DNA of 64,000 nucleotides from Acidicapsa acidisoli. GTDB taxonomy: Bacteria > Acidobacteriota > Terriglobia > Terriglobales > Acidobacteriaceae. Below, one piece after another: positions 9,115 to 18,697 of this stretch. The notes under the pieces were generated by a model, which did no database searches, was not told the origin of the DNA, and saw nothing but the letters and a program-made list of their open reading frames with translations. Every line of letters starts with the position of its first letter. Position 1 is the stretch's first letter. The DNA lies in NCBI RefSeq assembly GCF_025685625.1, contig NZ_JAGSYI010000003.1, positions 1-64,000 on the forward strand, in the 5' to 3' direction. The position numbers were made by a program, and so were the translations under genes.

Positions 9115-12100
9115 TCAGAACTGCACCTTTACACCAAATTGCAGTTCGCGAGGCGTGCCCGTACCGGTGGGGTTGGTGTTATAAGAGTTGCTGATGAGGC
9201 CGTAGGAGTTTGGATTATCCGATACGCCAGGCTGTGGCGGTGCCCAGTTGGTGTTCGGCTGCCCGTACTGGGCAACGTTGAGGACGTTGAAGGCTTCTGC
9301 GCGAAAGGTGAGACCAACCCGCTCCGTGAGCGCAAAGCGCTTTTGAAGCGACGGATCGATCTGCCAGACGCCGGGCGCGCGAGCGGCGTTGCGCCCCAGA
9401 TCGCCGTAGGCTGAAACACCCGGCGGGACAACGCACACACTGGTGCCTGGACAGGTAAAAGGAACCGCGAAGGCCGCGGGATTCAGCCACAACGCAGTAG
9501 TTTTGTGCCTCGGGTAGAGCGGTACACCCGGCACGCGATCAGGGCGCTGAGCCTGAGCGATCCCGTCCGGGACATCCGTGGAGTTTCGGTTAAGCGTGAC
9601 ATTGAGCGGCATGCCGCTGCGCGCGTAACCCATCGCGCTCAACTGCCAGCCGCCAAGAATTTGGTCCAGATAGCCGGGAGCGCTTCCGAGGATAGTGTGT
9701 CCCCTGCCTACCGGAATCTGCCACACCGTACTCGCGGTAAAGTAGTGGCGCATGTCCTGATCGCTCGAAGCACGTTCGCAGCGCATGCAATCGGGGTTCT
9801 CCGGTGTATCGGACTCGCCCCCGCCAATACCTCCGTTATTGATTGAGTGGGACCACTCGTAATTAACAGAGAGTTGGAGTCCGGTCGAGTAGTCGCGCTT
9901 GAGACCTAGCTGGAGTGCGTTGGTACTGGCATGATTGGTAAATTCTTTGTACTCAAAGCCGATATCGTACGCTGGATAAATCCCGGTCCCTATCGGAGCG
10001 TTGGGGTCTTGGGGGTTCGTCACGGTATCGTTGAATACGTGCTCGACGTCGGTTCCGAAGTAGGCCACTTGGACGATGGTTCGAGGCGCAACCTGCTGCT
10101 GAATGGATAATGTCCACTCGTTGGCAGCAGTATCTTTACGGTGGATATCAGCTCCCGTGGGACTGAGATTGGTGCCGAGGCTTGCATTCTCGGGAATGGG
10201 ATAGCTTACGTTATACAGCGTGTAAGACGTGCTGATGTTGCCGATAGGATCGCCCAGGCTGCCGAACTGGCCGTTGCCGTAGTAGATCCCGAATCCGGCT
10301 CTGATCGAAGTCTTACCGTGCAGGGCGTCAGGAGCCCAAGCCATGCTGACTCGCGGCGACAAGTCCAAAAGGTTCGGGTAATACCAAGGGACCGATGATG
10401 GGCAAACTATGTTTGGACAGTGCACCGGATCGACATTGACACCGCGACCGAGAACCTCATGGTCCTGACCGAAGGATTCATACCGTAACCCTACATTCAT
10501 CGTCAGTGTTGGGCTGAATTTGTAATCATCCAGAACATACGCGTACGTCTCCTTCATGCGCGCGCCGGTCAGCGGATTCGCGCCGCGAAAGTAGTCCTGG
10601 TCTAGTTGATTATTGAGGAAATCCTGGGTGCTGTTATACGTAAGCTCCCAATCAGGGCTGTTCGGTGAAGCCTTGTTTTCCTGCATGGCGAGAAAGGTGA
10701 CGCCCGCCTTGATCGTATGCTTCCCCCGCAAAAACGTCGCGTCATCGATGAAGGAAAACGAGTTGTCGTTGCGTGTCGTTCCGCTCGATGTATCAAGCGT
10801 GGTGAATGGGGCGATATTCAGCAAGAAGGGAAGTTGAGTGCTCTGTCCTTCCAGCGAAACGGTCCTATTGAAACCGTACTTGAAGTCGTTCAGGAATCTC
10901 GGGGAAAAGGTGTTCTGAATATCGATGACCGCACTCGGCTCGCTCTCGTTGTGGAACGCGGTTAGCGGGTTAATTCCATCAGGTTTTGATTCCGTAAACG
11001 CATCGTCGTTGAAGCGTGCGAAGATGCTCATCTTGTCGTTGACATGCCAGTCCATTCGCGCCAGGCCCGAGTTCTCAGTTGTGGCCTGCGGCCCACTCCC
11101 AAACCACTGCATAGAGATTGCATCGATGGGAACCTGCCCTGCCGGAAATGCATTGATGAGAGGAGCCAGGACGGGCTGCTGGACTGCAACCTGTGCTTTG
11201 AATTGGGATGTCGGGACGATGCCGGTCAGAACCTGGTTGATAGTCTCTCGATTTCCTTCGTAATTGACGAAGAAGAAGACCTTCTTCTTCACAATCGGTC
11301 CACCCAAATTTCCGCCAAAATCGTTGTAGTGCAACCCGGGAAGTTGTCCGGCGGCGTCCCACGGAGAAGCATCGAAGACGCTGTTGCGAATGTACTCCCA
11401 CGCGGATCCTGAGAACTTGTCGCCGCCGGTCTTCGATACTTCCTCAATTTGCCCGCCAGGAGATCCGCCCTGGTCGGCACTATAGGCAACGCTGTTCGCC
11501 CGTAACTCAGCAATCGCCTCTGTTGAGACCTCCAGACGCATGTTGACATCGACAAACGGATTATTGATACCAGAGTTGTCCACGCCGTCCAAATGCCAGG
11601 TGTTGTCCTCGTCCGACATGCCGCCGAATCGTAGATCCTGTTGTTGACCTGTGCCCGAATCGATTGCTCCTGGAACCAGATCCAGCAGGCCGACAAAACT
11701 TCGGCCGTTGATGGGTAGATCGGCTGATTGCTTGCTGTTGATGACGCCTCCGATCTCGGCTGAAGACTTTGACAGGCCCGCATCAGGTTCCACGTCGATA
11801 CGAGTGACGACCCCGGCCACAGCCAGGCTCGCATTCAATGTACGAATCTGACCTACATCAAGGCTGACGGTGTCGAAGATCGACTTTGAAAAACCCCGCG
11901 CTTCCATAGTCACCTGATAATTTCCAGTTGCCAGAGAAGTCATCACATAGATGCCTGCGCCGTCCGTCTTCGTCGGGCGTTCCACATTCGTTGCAAGCGA
12001 CTTGATCACGATGTGTGCGCCCGAAATTACCCTGCCGGAGGAATCTGTAACAGTACCGGTGATTGTGCCTCGATCAGTCTGTGCAATCACAGACATAGTC

Positions 12101-12138
12101 GACAACACAAACAGTAGAACGTAAGATAGCTTTTTCAT
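9115..12138 (-). CDS. Oar-type TonB-dependent receptor with CarboxypepD_reg domain
   Basis: The 1007-residue outer-membrane protein begins with a signal peptide (MKKLSYVLLFVLSTMSVIAQ), then a carboxypeptidase regulatory-like beta-sandwich (about 24-105, GTITGTVTDSSGRVISGAHI), a plug domain (about 115-230, PINGRSFVGLLDLVPG) and a large beta-barrel ending in GVKVQF with the terminal aromatic residue expected for BamA-dependent insertion. These receptors are greatly expanded in Acidobacteria and are thought to take up large substrates. It heads the minus-strand cluster with the YncE proteins. A fragment of a related receptor is at 53681-54031. Confidence 0.92.
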   Translation of the reverse strand: MKKLSYVLLFVLSTMSVIAQTDRGTITGTVTDSSGRVISGAHIVIKSLATNVERPTKTDGAGIYVMTSLATGNYQVTMEARGFSKSIFDTVSLDVGQIRTLNASLAVAGVVTRIDVEPDAGLSKSSAEIGGVINSKQSADLPINGRSFVGLLDLVPGAIDSGTGQQQDLRFGGMSDEDNTWHLDGVDNSGINNPFVDVNMRLEVSTEAIAELRANSVAYSADQGGSPGGQIEEVSKTGGDKFSGSAWEYIRNSVFDASPWDAAGQLPGLHYNDFGGNLGGPIVKKKVFFFVNYEGNRETINQVLTGIVPTSQFKAQVAVQQPVLAPLINAFPAGQVPIDAISMQWFGSGPQATTENSGLARMDWHVNDKMSIFARFNDDAFTESKPDGINPLTAFHNESEPSAVIDIQNTFSPRFLNDFKYGFNRTVSLEGQSTQLPFLLNIAPFTTLDTSSGTTRNDNSFSFIDDATFLRGKHTIKAGVTFLAMQENKASPNSPDWELTYNSTQDFLNNQLDQDYFRGANPLTGARMKETYAYVLDDYKFSPTLTMNVGLRYESFGQDHEVLGRGVNVDPVHCPNIVCPSSVPWYYPNLLDLSPRVSMAWAPDALHGKTSIRAGFGIYYGNGQFGSLGDPIGNISTSYTLYNVSYPIPENASLGTNLSPTGADIHRKDTAANEWTLSIQQQVAPRTIVQVAYFGTDVEHVFNDTVTNPQDPNAPIGTGIYPAYDIGFEYKEFTNHASTNALQLGLKRDYSTGLQLSVNYEWSHSINNGGIGGGESDTPENPDCMRCERASSDQDMRHYFTASTVWQIPVGRGHTILGSAPGYLDQILGGWQLSAMGYARSGMPLNVTLNRNSTDVPDGIAQAQRPDRVPGVPLYPRHKTTALWLNPAAFAVPFTCPGTSVCVVPPGVSAYGDLGRNAARAPGVWQIDPSLQKRFALTERVGLTFRAEAFNVLNVAQYGQPNTNWAPPQPGVSDNPNSYGLISNSYNTNPTGTGTPRELQFGVKVQF

Positions 12139-12814
12139 GGCAGTTCCCCTCGTTTTCGTGGGCTATTGGTTAAGGTCCTGATTGATACATTGCGTCCTTG
12201 CTGGGAGTCTGAAGCAGAATCCAGCATCCGTCTCTGTTTGTTCGCCTGTGATCTAGAGGCAAAGAAGAAGAACTGTTTATCCATCGTTTGAGCTGTTCTC
12301 GTACATGTTTGTTCGTCTCGTTGATCATTGGCGGAGGCAGTTCCTCTCCCGCCTTGCGACGAATGCCCGAATCTTTCGGTAACTTAGAAGCAGGCCGCGA
12401 GGTGGGAGCGGTAGCAATAGCTCCATTCAAGCCAACAAATCTTAGTTGAGCCTTAGAAATATGCCGTGTCACCGACGATTCACAGTGTTCGGCATGACTT
12501 TTCACAATAAGTCGAAGTAGGACTTATTCCTGCCCATTCGTGGCATCGTCTGTAGCTCATCGATTTGTCGAATGGTCTTTAACCCCACCAAATGAGCCGT
12601 AGTATTGTCGACATCGCTACAGCATGACTGCCCGCACCCGCTCTACCACTTGTCGAGTGATGGAACGGCAGGGTTGCTGGTCTCAGCAGTCTCCAGTTTG
12701 CTATGAAAGGGGCCAGGGCCGCTCGCCGCGGCGGCGGAGCTTTGTATTTCGGACAAACAGAGCAGCCTTGGAAAAACATACTGAGCAGCAATACGCGCAG
12801 ACTGGCTGTGGTGG
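12139..12814. other. Stretch without a supportable gene
   Basis: This is the upstream region of the Oar receptor (promoter presumably within the first 200 bases) followed by sequence in which I found no frame with family similarity. The open frames present have unconvincing composition and no matching ribosome binding sites. Confidence 0.5.
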
Positions 12815-13270
12815 TTACGCGATGCTGATTTGGACAAGTTCTGGCTTGGCGACAATCTCGGCTTTCACATGCGCGTCCAGGTCGATCGTTTGATAGTAAC
12901 CTCGATAGAGGTCGAGATCGAATGCAGACAGCGGCATTGCACTCCGCATATGACTCTTGGCCTCGGCAGGGCGCTACGGCGTCTTAGGAGCGAACTCGGG
13001 ACCGTGTACCAGAACTAGCCTGATCCTTGCAATTTGGAGGCCTTTCGCCAGAGCCATGCTCTTCTCATCCAGCCTCTGCGAAGTACGCACAAAGCGATCG
13101 CCAGATTGTCTCAATTGCTCGACCAACACCTGCTGGCCCGCGGCGCTGAAGTTTTGAAAGCTGTTGACACCTACCAAGCATTTTGTACTCCGTGCGAGGC
13201 CCAGTTGAGATGTCAAAGCGACAATGATGGCGAAGGATAACAGAAAGGCTGGAAATCGACGGAACACCAT
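12815..13270 (-). pseudogene. Remnant of a cellulase-like glycosidase
   Basis: An intact signal peptide (MVFRRFPAFLLSFAIIVALTS) leads into VGVNSFQNFSAAGQQVLVEQ, then RFVRTSQRLDEKSMALAKGL and LVLVHGPEFAPKTP, resembling the first strands of clan-A (TIM-barrel) glycosidases. A TAG follows, but the sequence continues in a shifted frame with MPLSAFDLDLYRGYYQTIDL, again typical of the same family, before ending at 12815. The catalytic glutamates are absent. I infer a frameshifted, truncated gene. The family assignment rests on pattern only. Confidence 0.5.
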
Positions 13271-13400
13271 TTCTCTTTGCGGTTTTTCTCGATTAGCATC
13301 TTCGGCCCTGTCGACAAAACCCGGTCAGCGCCAACTTGTTGTTCTGCCATCGTCAGATGGCTACAATCGCGGTTTTCGATACTAATCCTCGGGGCAAAGC

Positions 13401-13661
13401 TCACAGAGCGCACTGCCCATTTATTCTTGGCTGAGAACTGGCAACTTGGTAAACACCTTCGATAGACGCATCCCGCGTAGGGAAATGGCGACACAGAGTA
13501 CCAGCTCCAACGCCGGCCTGCTTCGCGATTTCGTCCAGGCGTCGCCGGGCGATGCGCAGGCAGGCTTCGGCGAAGCAGTGGTGATGATTGCGGAGTGGAA
13601 CAGAAGGCGCACTATTTAGCGATGGACCTGCGCCACTCGGACGATTGTTTTGTGGTCCCAT
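13401..13661 (-). pseudogene. TetR-family regulator, N-terminal remnant
   Basis: The middle of this 86-codon frame, RRLDEIAKQAGVGAGTLCRHFPTRDASIEGVYQ in two adjoining blocks (RRLDEIAKQAGVGAG and TLCRHFPTRDASIEGVYQ), is a TetR helix-turn-helix with the usual Tyr of LYRHFP replaced by Cys. The flanking residues match no TetR sequence and the ligand-binding domain is gone. It is a decayed regulator fragment. Confidence 0.65.
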
Positions 13662-13690
13662 GAGAAGACTTTCTCAGATGCTCATTCAAC

Positions 13691-14121
13691 GTGTACCGAC
13701 TTCCCATTCTATGGAGCAACGTCGTGAAAAATTCTCACTCTAGTCCGGTTTCTGGCACTCTGCGCAAGAGGCGTACACGCTCGGAGGTATCATTCAGCTT
13801 CCCAGTGCAATCAGAGGATGTAGAGAGCGCGCCAATCGAATTCAAAGACATGTCGCCCAATCCTGAGCAACTTTATTCTAGACGTCAGCACTTCGTAAGA
13901 CTTCTGAGCGCGATTGACAATCTGGCACCTAATCTGCGGGTGGTGGCACGCGCCCGAGTGTTACAGGAACGCTCTGTGTCTGAGACTGCTGAGCTTCTTG
14001 ATATCTCTGAAGCCGCAATAAAATCTCGCACCCTCCGGGCGCGCGTACGACTTGCTAGCAAGCTCACGCCAGGCGCTAAGTCTCTCAATGAAGTGTTCGA
14101 CACATCCCCAATATATAGTGA
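13691..14121 (+). pseudogene. ECF sigma factor, C-terminal remnant
   Basis: The frame contains a sigma-70 region 4: LLSAIDNLAPNLRVVARARV, then VSETAELLDISEAAIKSRTL and RARVRLASKL. A short upstream piece, LRKRRTRSEVSF, matches the region after region 2 of ECF factors such as the intact one at 30236 (LRKKRVRPES). Region 2 itself is missing. After about 14105 the coding similarity jumps to a PAS domain in another frame, so the continuing open frame to 14254 is fortuitous. Confidence 0.6.
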
Positions 14122-15183
14122 GACGGCTCTGGTACATCGCGCCGGTCTTTACGTCACGATCAATGCTTTGGATACACCAGCCCGATTCCTGAAGCAGATT
14201 GGGGCTTCGATGAATTCATTCAGCACGTTCATCCGGAAGATCGTGCACGCGTAAAAGGGGATTTCCTTCAGGCCGCGAGTGAACTACAAAATTTGCACCA
14301 TGAGTTCCGCGTAGTGTGGCCAGACGGGAGCGTGCATTGGCTGGCGAGCCGCGGAAGCGTCTATCGGAAGAGCGAAGGGAAAGCGACGCGGATTCTCGGC
14401 ATTGTGATGGATATTACCAGGCGCAAGCAAGCGGAAGAAACTCTGCGTGCCACCAAGGCCGCGCTGGAGTTTGCACTGGAGTCGGCGAAAATTGGTGACT
14501 GGGATCTCGACTTGAACAGTGATACGTCATGCCGCTCACTGCGCCATGATCAATGTTTCGTGTACAACACGCCCATCCCGGAGGCAGAATGGGGCATTGA
14601 GGTATTCAGTCGGCACCTCCATCCGAAGGACCGTGCGCGTGTGGTTGACAGCTTACGCAAAGCGGCACAAGAGTTGGTGGACTGGGGTTCCGAGTTTCGA
14701 GTGATATGGCCAGATGGAAGCCTCCATTGGCTTAAGGCCCGCGGAAGCATCTATCGGACGAGCGAAGGAAAAGCCACTCGGATGCTCGGTATTGTGACGG
14801 ATATAACGGACCGAAAGCAGGCGGAGGAAACCCTCAGATCCTCGGAGACACTGGCGCGGCGCCAGGTCGAAGCACTTAAGGGTGCGCTCGACGCATTGGC
14901 TATGGAGTCGGATCCAGACCGCTTGGTTGGGCATATTTTGCGCACTCTCACAGAGCAATTCTGGGCGCACAGCAGCAGCGTGTGGCGACGGAACGAACCC
15001 AGCGAATTGGTCAGTTTTGAATTTGCATTTGGAGCGAGGGAGAGGGCAGAGGTCTGGAACCGCATTAACGCCAAGGCACGATTCGAGAGAGCTATCGATG
15101 CTGATATGTCAACCAGTGCGCCGATCTGCTTGGACTTGGACCTGGTCCCTGGGTTGAGGCCAGCGGGCCAGCGCTCTCGTTGA
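14122..15183 (+). pseudogene. Truncated tandem-PAS sensor protein
   Basis: Open sequence begins right after TAG-TGA (14116-14121) in the middle of a PAS_3 domain: RSLRHDQCFGYTSPIPEADW, then the PAC-like FRVVWPDGSVHWLASRGSVY and GKATRILGIVMDITRRKQAE. A second, very similar PAS/PAC unit follows (RSLRHDQCFVYNTPIPEAEW, then FRVIWPDGSLHWLKARGSIY). After a GAF-like stretch (ALAMESDPDRLVGHILRTL) it stops at 15183 without a kinase domain. The N-terminus is replaced by the sigma remnant and the kinase part is lost. The two PAS copies are an internal duplication. Confidence 0.7.
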
Positions 15184-15213
15184 GGTGAACCTCGGCTTAG
15201 ACAGAGGTCTACA

Positions 15214-15317
15214 GGGCAGAGGTCGGAGGTCCGATAAGGGTCCAATAAGGGTTATCGCTGTTACCTCAAAACGCCAAAAGAAGCCATCCGTGCCGCTTAG
15301 TTTCAATAAGTTACGCC
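15214..15317 (+). repeat. Dispersed repeat, copy 1
   Basis: This segment matches 49276-49377 in the same orientation. Shared blocks include GGGCAGAGGTCG, GGTCCGATAAGGGTCCAATAA (first 20 bases GGTCCGATAAGGGTCCAATA), AGCCATCCG and AAGTTACGC. It lies just past the truncation point of the PAS protein. The spacer to the fic start at 15491 holds no gene. Confidence 0.6.
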
Positions 15318-15490
15318 AAAATGCTGGACTTGCTGTTCATCTTCCGCACTGTCTTCCCCACTGCCACGCGTAGACCACCCCGTGTCGAGCTCAAGGATTG
15401 CCCGCTTGAGAAATGAGCTTAACCGCAATTTATCGGTATAATAACGGCATAGAAACTGCCCTATATCGGCATGACGCGCATGGAGGCCCG

Positions 15491-16603
15491 ATGGTAACGC
15501 GAAAGCAAACGACCTTTAAGCCGATCTTTACCATTACACCGGCTGTTGCCGGCAATCTCATGCGTATCGAGGCCGTGAGGCAGGCGATTCAATCACTGCC
15601 CATCACGCCGCGAGTGCTGGCGAGCCTGCGGGAAACGGCACGCCTATTTTCAACCCACTATTCGACCATGATTGAGGGCAATCGACTGACGCAGGAGCAG
15701 GTCGTCCAAGTGATCGGCCAGGAGCAGCATTTTCCGGGGCGCGAGCGTGATGAGGGAGAGGTCAAGGGCTATTACGCGGCGCTCGACGAAGTGGAGAGGG
15801 CCGCGCAGCAGCGGGAGGCGGTGACTGAGACCGCAGTGCAAAGACTTCATGCTCTGGTGATGGGCGGAGGGAAGACGCGCGTGCGGCCCACGCCGTACCG
15901 CGACGGGCAGAACGTCATTCGCGATAGCCGCTCCAGCGGTATTGTCTACATGCCGCCCGAGGCAAAAGATGTTTCGCCCCTAATGAAGCAACTCGTCGCG
16001 TGGCTCAACCGGCAGGATGATTTGCCCGTTCCGATCCGGGCCGGCGTCGCGCACTATCAATTTGCCACGATCCATCCCTACTACGACGGCAATGGCCGGA
16101 CCGCCCGCCTGCTGACAACGCTCATCCTGCACCTCGGAGGATACGACCTCAAGGGGCTATATGCATTGGAGGAGTATTATGCGCGTGCCCTCAAGGACTA
16201 CTACGAGGCCTTGACCGTCGGCCCATCGCACAACTACTACGTGGGACGCGCCGAGGCAGACATCACGGGATGGGTCTCCTACTTCATTGAGGGTATGGCG
16301 GTTTCATTTGAGAAAGTGCGCAACCAGGCCGAGAGCGAATCCGGCAGAGGCGGCAAGGATCAAACGAAACTACTGCGGAATCTCGATGCCCGGCAGAGGA
16401 AAGCGCTTGCGCTCTTCCGGCGCTCACGTGAGGCCACTGCAAAGGAGATCGGTGCGATTTTCGGTTTCCAGCCGCGGACAGCGGCTCACTTGTGTCAGCG
16501 GTGGGTCGAGAGTGGTTTTCTCGAAGTGACCGACCCGGCCAAGAAATCACGGCGTTACCGGCTCAACGAAGTGTACGAGGCCATGCTCAACAATGAAAAA
16601 TGA
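15491..16603 (+). CDS. fic: Fic-family AMP-transferase, class II
   Basis: From the ATG at 15491 (GGAGG-like ribosome binding site just upstream) the protein has 370 residues. The Fic core has the catalytic loop HPYYDGNGRTAR, with the catalytic His and the Gly-Asn-Gly-Arg phosphate-binding residues intact. Near residue 60 is STMIEGNR, the (S/T)xxxE(G/N) inhibitory helix of class II Fic proteins, whose Glu blocks ATP binding, so the enzyme is probably self-inhibited. A C-terminal winged helix (about 300-368) probably binds DNA. Fic proteins adenylylate protein side chains; the target is unknown. An upstream in-frame start at 15413 exists but lacks a ribosome binding site. The next frame overlaps its end by 11 bases. 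Confidence 0.9.
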   Translation: MVTRKQTTFKPIFTITPAVAGNLMRIEAVRQAIQSLPITPRVLASLRETARLFSTHYSTMIEGNRLTQEQVVQVIGQEQHFPGRERDEGEVKGYYAALDEVERAAQQREAVTETAVQRLHALVMGGGKTRVRPTPYRDGQNVIRDSRSSGIVYMPPEAKDVSPLMKQLVAWLNRQDDLPVPIRAGVAHYQFATIHPYYDGNGRTARLLTTLILHLGGYDLKGLYALEEYYARALKDYYEALTVGPSHNYYVGRAEADITGWVSYFIEGMAVSFEKVRNQAESESGRGGKDQTKLLRNLDARQRKALALFRRSREATAKEIGAIFGFQPRTAAHLCQRWVESGFLEVTDPAKKSRRYRLNEVYEAMLNNEK

Positions 16604-16943
16604 AACTGAAGAATATGCCAAGGACTGTTGGGCGTGGTCGCTTGGCGATTGTGGAGATGGTATAAGCCGCGAACACTATATCTCGCGGTCTGTGTTTCCG
16701 AACCAGTCAATTTTCGTGAATAGGGCCATTGAAAACGCGTGTCCGGGCATTCTTACTTTTGGTGGGGCCAGTCTTCGATGCAAGCGCGACAACGCCACAC
16801 CTACCATCCTGCTGGGCTGCGGCCTACGTCAGGCGGCGTTAACTGCGTTGCAAACTTGGTTCGCATATTCCAGTCGCCATGCCGACTTGCCGTTCTTAAT
16901 CGCCACGTGGTTCCGCCGAAACCCGGCCACTCGGGTACCCTAG
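16593..16943 (+). pseudogene. Broken HNH-like protein overlapping fic
   Basis: The start overlaps the fic stop (ATG at 16593), suggesting coupling. The N-terminus GDCGDGISREHYISRSVF carries a Cys followed by the Ser-Arg-Glu-His-x-Ile-Ser pattern of HNH-like zinc proteins, and CKRDN near residue 83 resembles the second Cys of such proteins. After this the family-like sequence (a Leu-Asp then Gly-rich stretch) appears in another frame, so a frameshift is likely. No known role; a nuclease-like partner of Fic is only a guess. Confidence 0.45.
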
Positions 16944-16954
16944 GGCACCCGAGT
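16929..16954. other. Strong palindrome after the fic region
   Basis: ACTCGGGT (16929-16936) pairs with ACCCGAGT (16947-16954), and the loop itself contains CCCTAGGG. There is no T-tract. It may be a transcription stop structure or an operator for the following decayed gene. Confidence 0.4.
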
Positions 16955-17078
16955 AGGTCCTCGACCGTCAGCTCTCGTGAATGGTTGGTGGAAGCTCCGG
17001 GAGTTGCTCCGTGGGTCTTTTGGCCCTGCCATTTGAATACGATAGATCGATCCTAAAACTGATAATCAAGGACAAAGA

Positions 17079-17449
17079 ATGACGACATTGGTGCTTGGGT
17101 TTCCGCAGACTCCCGCCGACCATCCGCTTGCTACTTTATAAGCGATAGTCGGATCTCTTGGTCCCAAGGGAGTTCGTGGGACTCCGGCCAAAAGCTGTTC
17201 GCATCGACGAGGTTTCCCGACATTTTCGGGTATTGCGGAGACGTGCAGTTTCCCACACTTGCCCTCCGGCAGGTTCTCGAAAAGGCGGATAGAGGTGTTC
17301 TCTTTCCAATCGGAACGCCTGCGTCCGATCGCAATAGGATGATAGCTGGGGCGCTTGCAACTGCTTCACACGGCTACCCTGCGCACGCTTCAGACGTACC
17401 GTTCTCAGTCTTCTTCCCTGACGAAGAGCGCGCGATTCTGCCTACTTGA
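17079..17449 (+). pseudogene. Frameshifted conserved protein of unknown function
   Basis: An ATG at 17079 opens MTTLVLGFPQTPADHPLATL and then a stop. The reading continues one frame over from 17132 with YFISDSRISWSQGSSWDSGQ, FPDIFGYCGDVQFPTLALRQ and VLEKADRGVLFPIG up to 17449. The Asp-Ser-Arg near a new N-terminus and Gly-Tyr-Cys-Gly-Asp strand resemble Ntn-hydrolase/proteasome-like folds, but I cannot name the family. The distance between the two frames (53 bases) proves the shift. Confidence 0.5.
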
Positions 17450-17653
17450 ATCAAGTTTGCTGGCATTTGCGCACCACTGCTGAAGCCGCTCCCATTTGCC
17501 GGGGTCGTTCAGGTCACCGAGATGCGGAGATTTGAGATAGCGCGGCCATGCTGTCGCGGAGGCGTCCGGCGGCCGCGAATGCAGCTCGAGCATCCTGTGC
17601 CGATGATCAGTATCGATGCTACCAAATGCGTGCAACTGCAGCTTAGTGTCCAT
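17405..17653 (-). CDS. Small soluble protein after cydB, uncertain
   Basis: The ATG lies inside the last codons of cydB, an 11-base overlap of the type used for coupled translation. The 82-residue product is polar, with a Trp-containing stretch (LNDPGKWERLQQWCANASKL) and no membrane helix, so it is not a CydX-type subunit. It is also antisense to the end of the broken gene at 17079-17449. I do not recognise it and it may be a chance frame. Confidence 0.35.
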   Translation of the reverse strand: MDTKLQLHAFGSIDTDHRHRMLELHSRPPDASATAWPRYLKSPHLGDLNDPGKWERLQQWCANASKLDSSRQNRALFVREED

Positions 17654-18689
17654 GGCCCTCCGAGTGCTGCGAGACCTTGCCGCGAAACAGCCAGTACATG
17701 ATGGAGAAGTACATCAGCGCAAGCAGCATGCCGATCGTCCACCACACCATCCCGATGTGCAGCGTGTGCGGACTGGCAATAGCGCGGGCCACAGTCAGGT
17801 CCTGTCCGGCGCCGCCCACCGAGGGCAGCAGCACAGGATACAGACCCGCCGCCGCGCCCGACAGCATCGCTGCCAGGTACACGCACGATCCCAGGAAACC
17901 GCGCAACGCCTTGCCTGCACGAATCGCACTCCGAATCACACCCAGGCTGAGCACCACCATCAGCGGCGCGAGGAAGTCCAGCGGATGGGTGCGGTAGTTC
18001 ACCAGCGAGTTGGGTCGCGCCAGCACTGTCGCCGGAAGGCTGATTGCCGTCACCAGCAACACCGCAGGCCACAGCTTGCCGGCCCACCGGAAGGCATGCT
18101 GTTCCAGGTCACCCTCGGTCTTCAGGGCCAGGTACAGCGATCCGTGCATGGCCAGAGCAAGCACCGCCAGCACGCCGCCGATGACGGTGTACCAGTCGAG
18201 AATGCCCGGCTGTGCGCCGGTGCGCCAGTTGGTCCAAAGCGGTAGGAAGAAGTAGTTGTCCGGCCCGAGGGGCACGCCGCGCACCACGTTGGCCAGAGCC
18301 GCTCCGAAAAATAGCGCCAGCAGGAGGCTGGCAAATGCGAAGACGGCGTCAAAGAACGACCGCCCCATCGCATCGTGCGCATGACTGCGCATTTCGATGC
18401 CGATGGCGCGCAGGATGAGCAGCCAGATCACCATCATCAGCGGCAGATAGAAGCCGCTGAAGGCCGAGGCATACAGCAGTGGGAAGGCGAAGAACAGGGT
18501 GCCGCCAGCTGCCAACAGCCAGACCTCATTGCCATCCCACACCGGGCCGATCGACCGCAAGGCAAGCTGGCGATTCTGCTCGGTCTTCGCCACGAAGAGA
18601 TATACGATACCGACGCCCAGATCGAAACCATCCAGGACAACATACGCCGCCAGCATCAGTGCTATGATCCAGAACCACAGTGTTCCCAT
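17643..18689 (-). CDS. cydB: Cytochrome bd-type quinol oxidase, subunit II
   Basis: The 348-residue membrane protein has the start MGTLWFWIIALMLAAYVVLD and the signature GFDLGVG of subunit II, followed by VWDGNEVWLLAAGG, in which Asp and Glu line the quinol-side cavity. Eight or nine membrane helices are visible. It supports the haem-bearing subunit I in a terminal oxidase that oxidises quinol and reduces O2 to water at low O2. A strong AGGAGG ribosome binding site precedes it and only eight bases separate it from the cydA stop, so the two form an operon. Confidence 0.95.
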   Translation of the reverse strand: MGTLWFWIIALMLAAYVVLDGFDLGVGIVYLFVAKTEQNRQLALRSIGPVWDGNEVWLLAAGGTLFFAFPLLYASAFSGFYLPLMMVIWLLILRAIGIEMRSHAHDAMGRSFFDAVFAFASLLLALFFGAALANVVRGVPLGPDNYFFLPLWTNWRTGAQPGILDWYTVIGGVLAVLALAMHGSLYLALKTEGDLEQHAFRWAGKLWPAVLLVTAISLPATVLARPNSLVNYRTHPLDFLAPLMVVLSLGVIRSAIRAGKALRGFLGSCVYLAAMLSGAAAGLYPVLLPSVGGAGQDLTVARAIASPHTLHIGMVWWTIGMLLALMYFSIMYWLFRGKVSQHSEGHGH

Positions 18690-18697
18690 TGCTCCTC

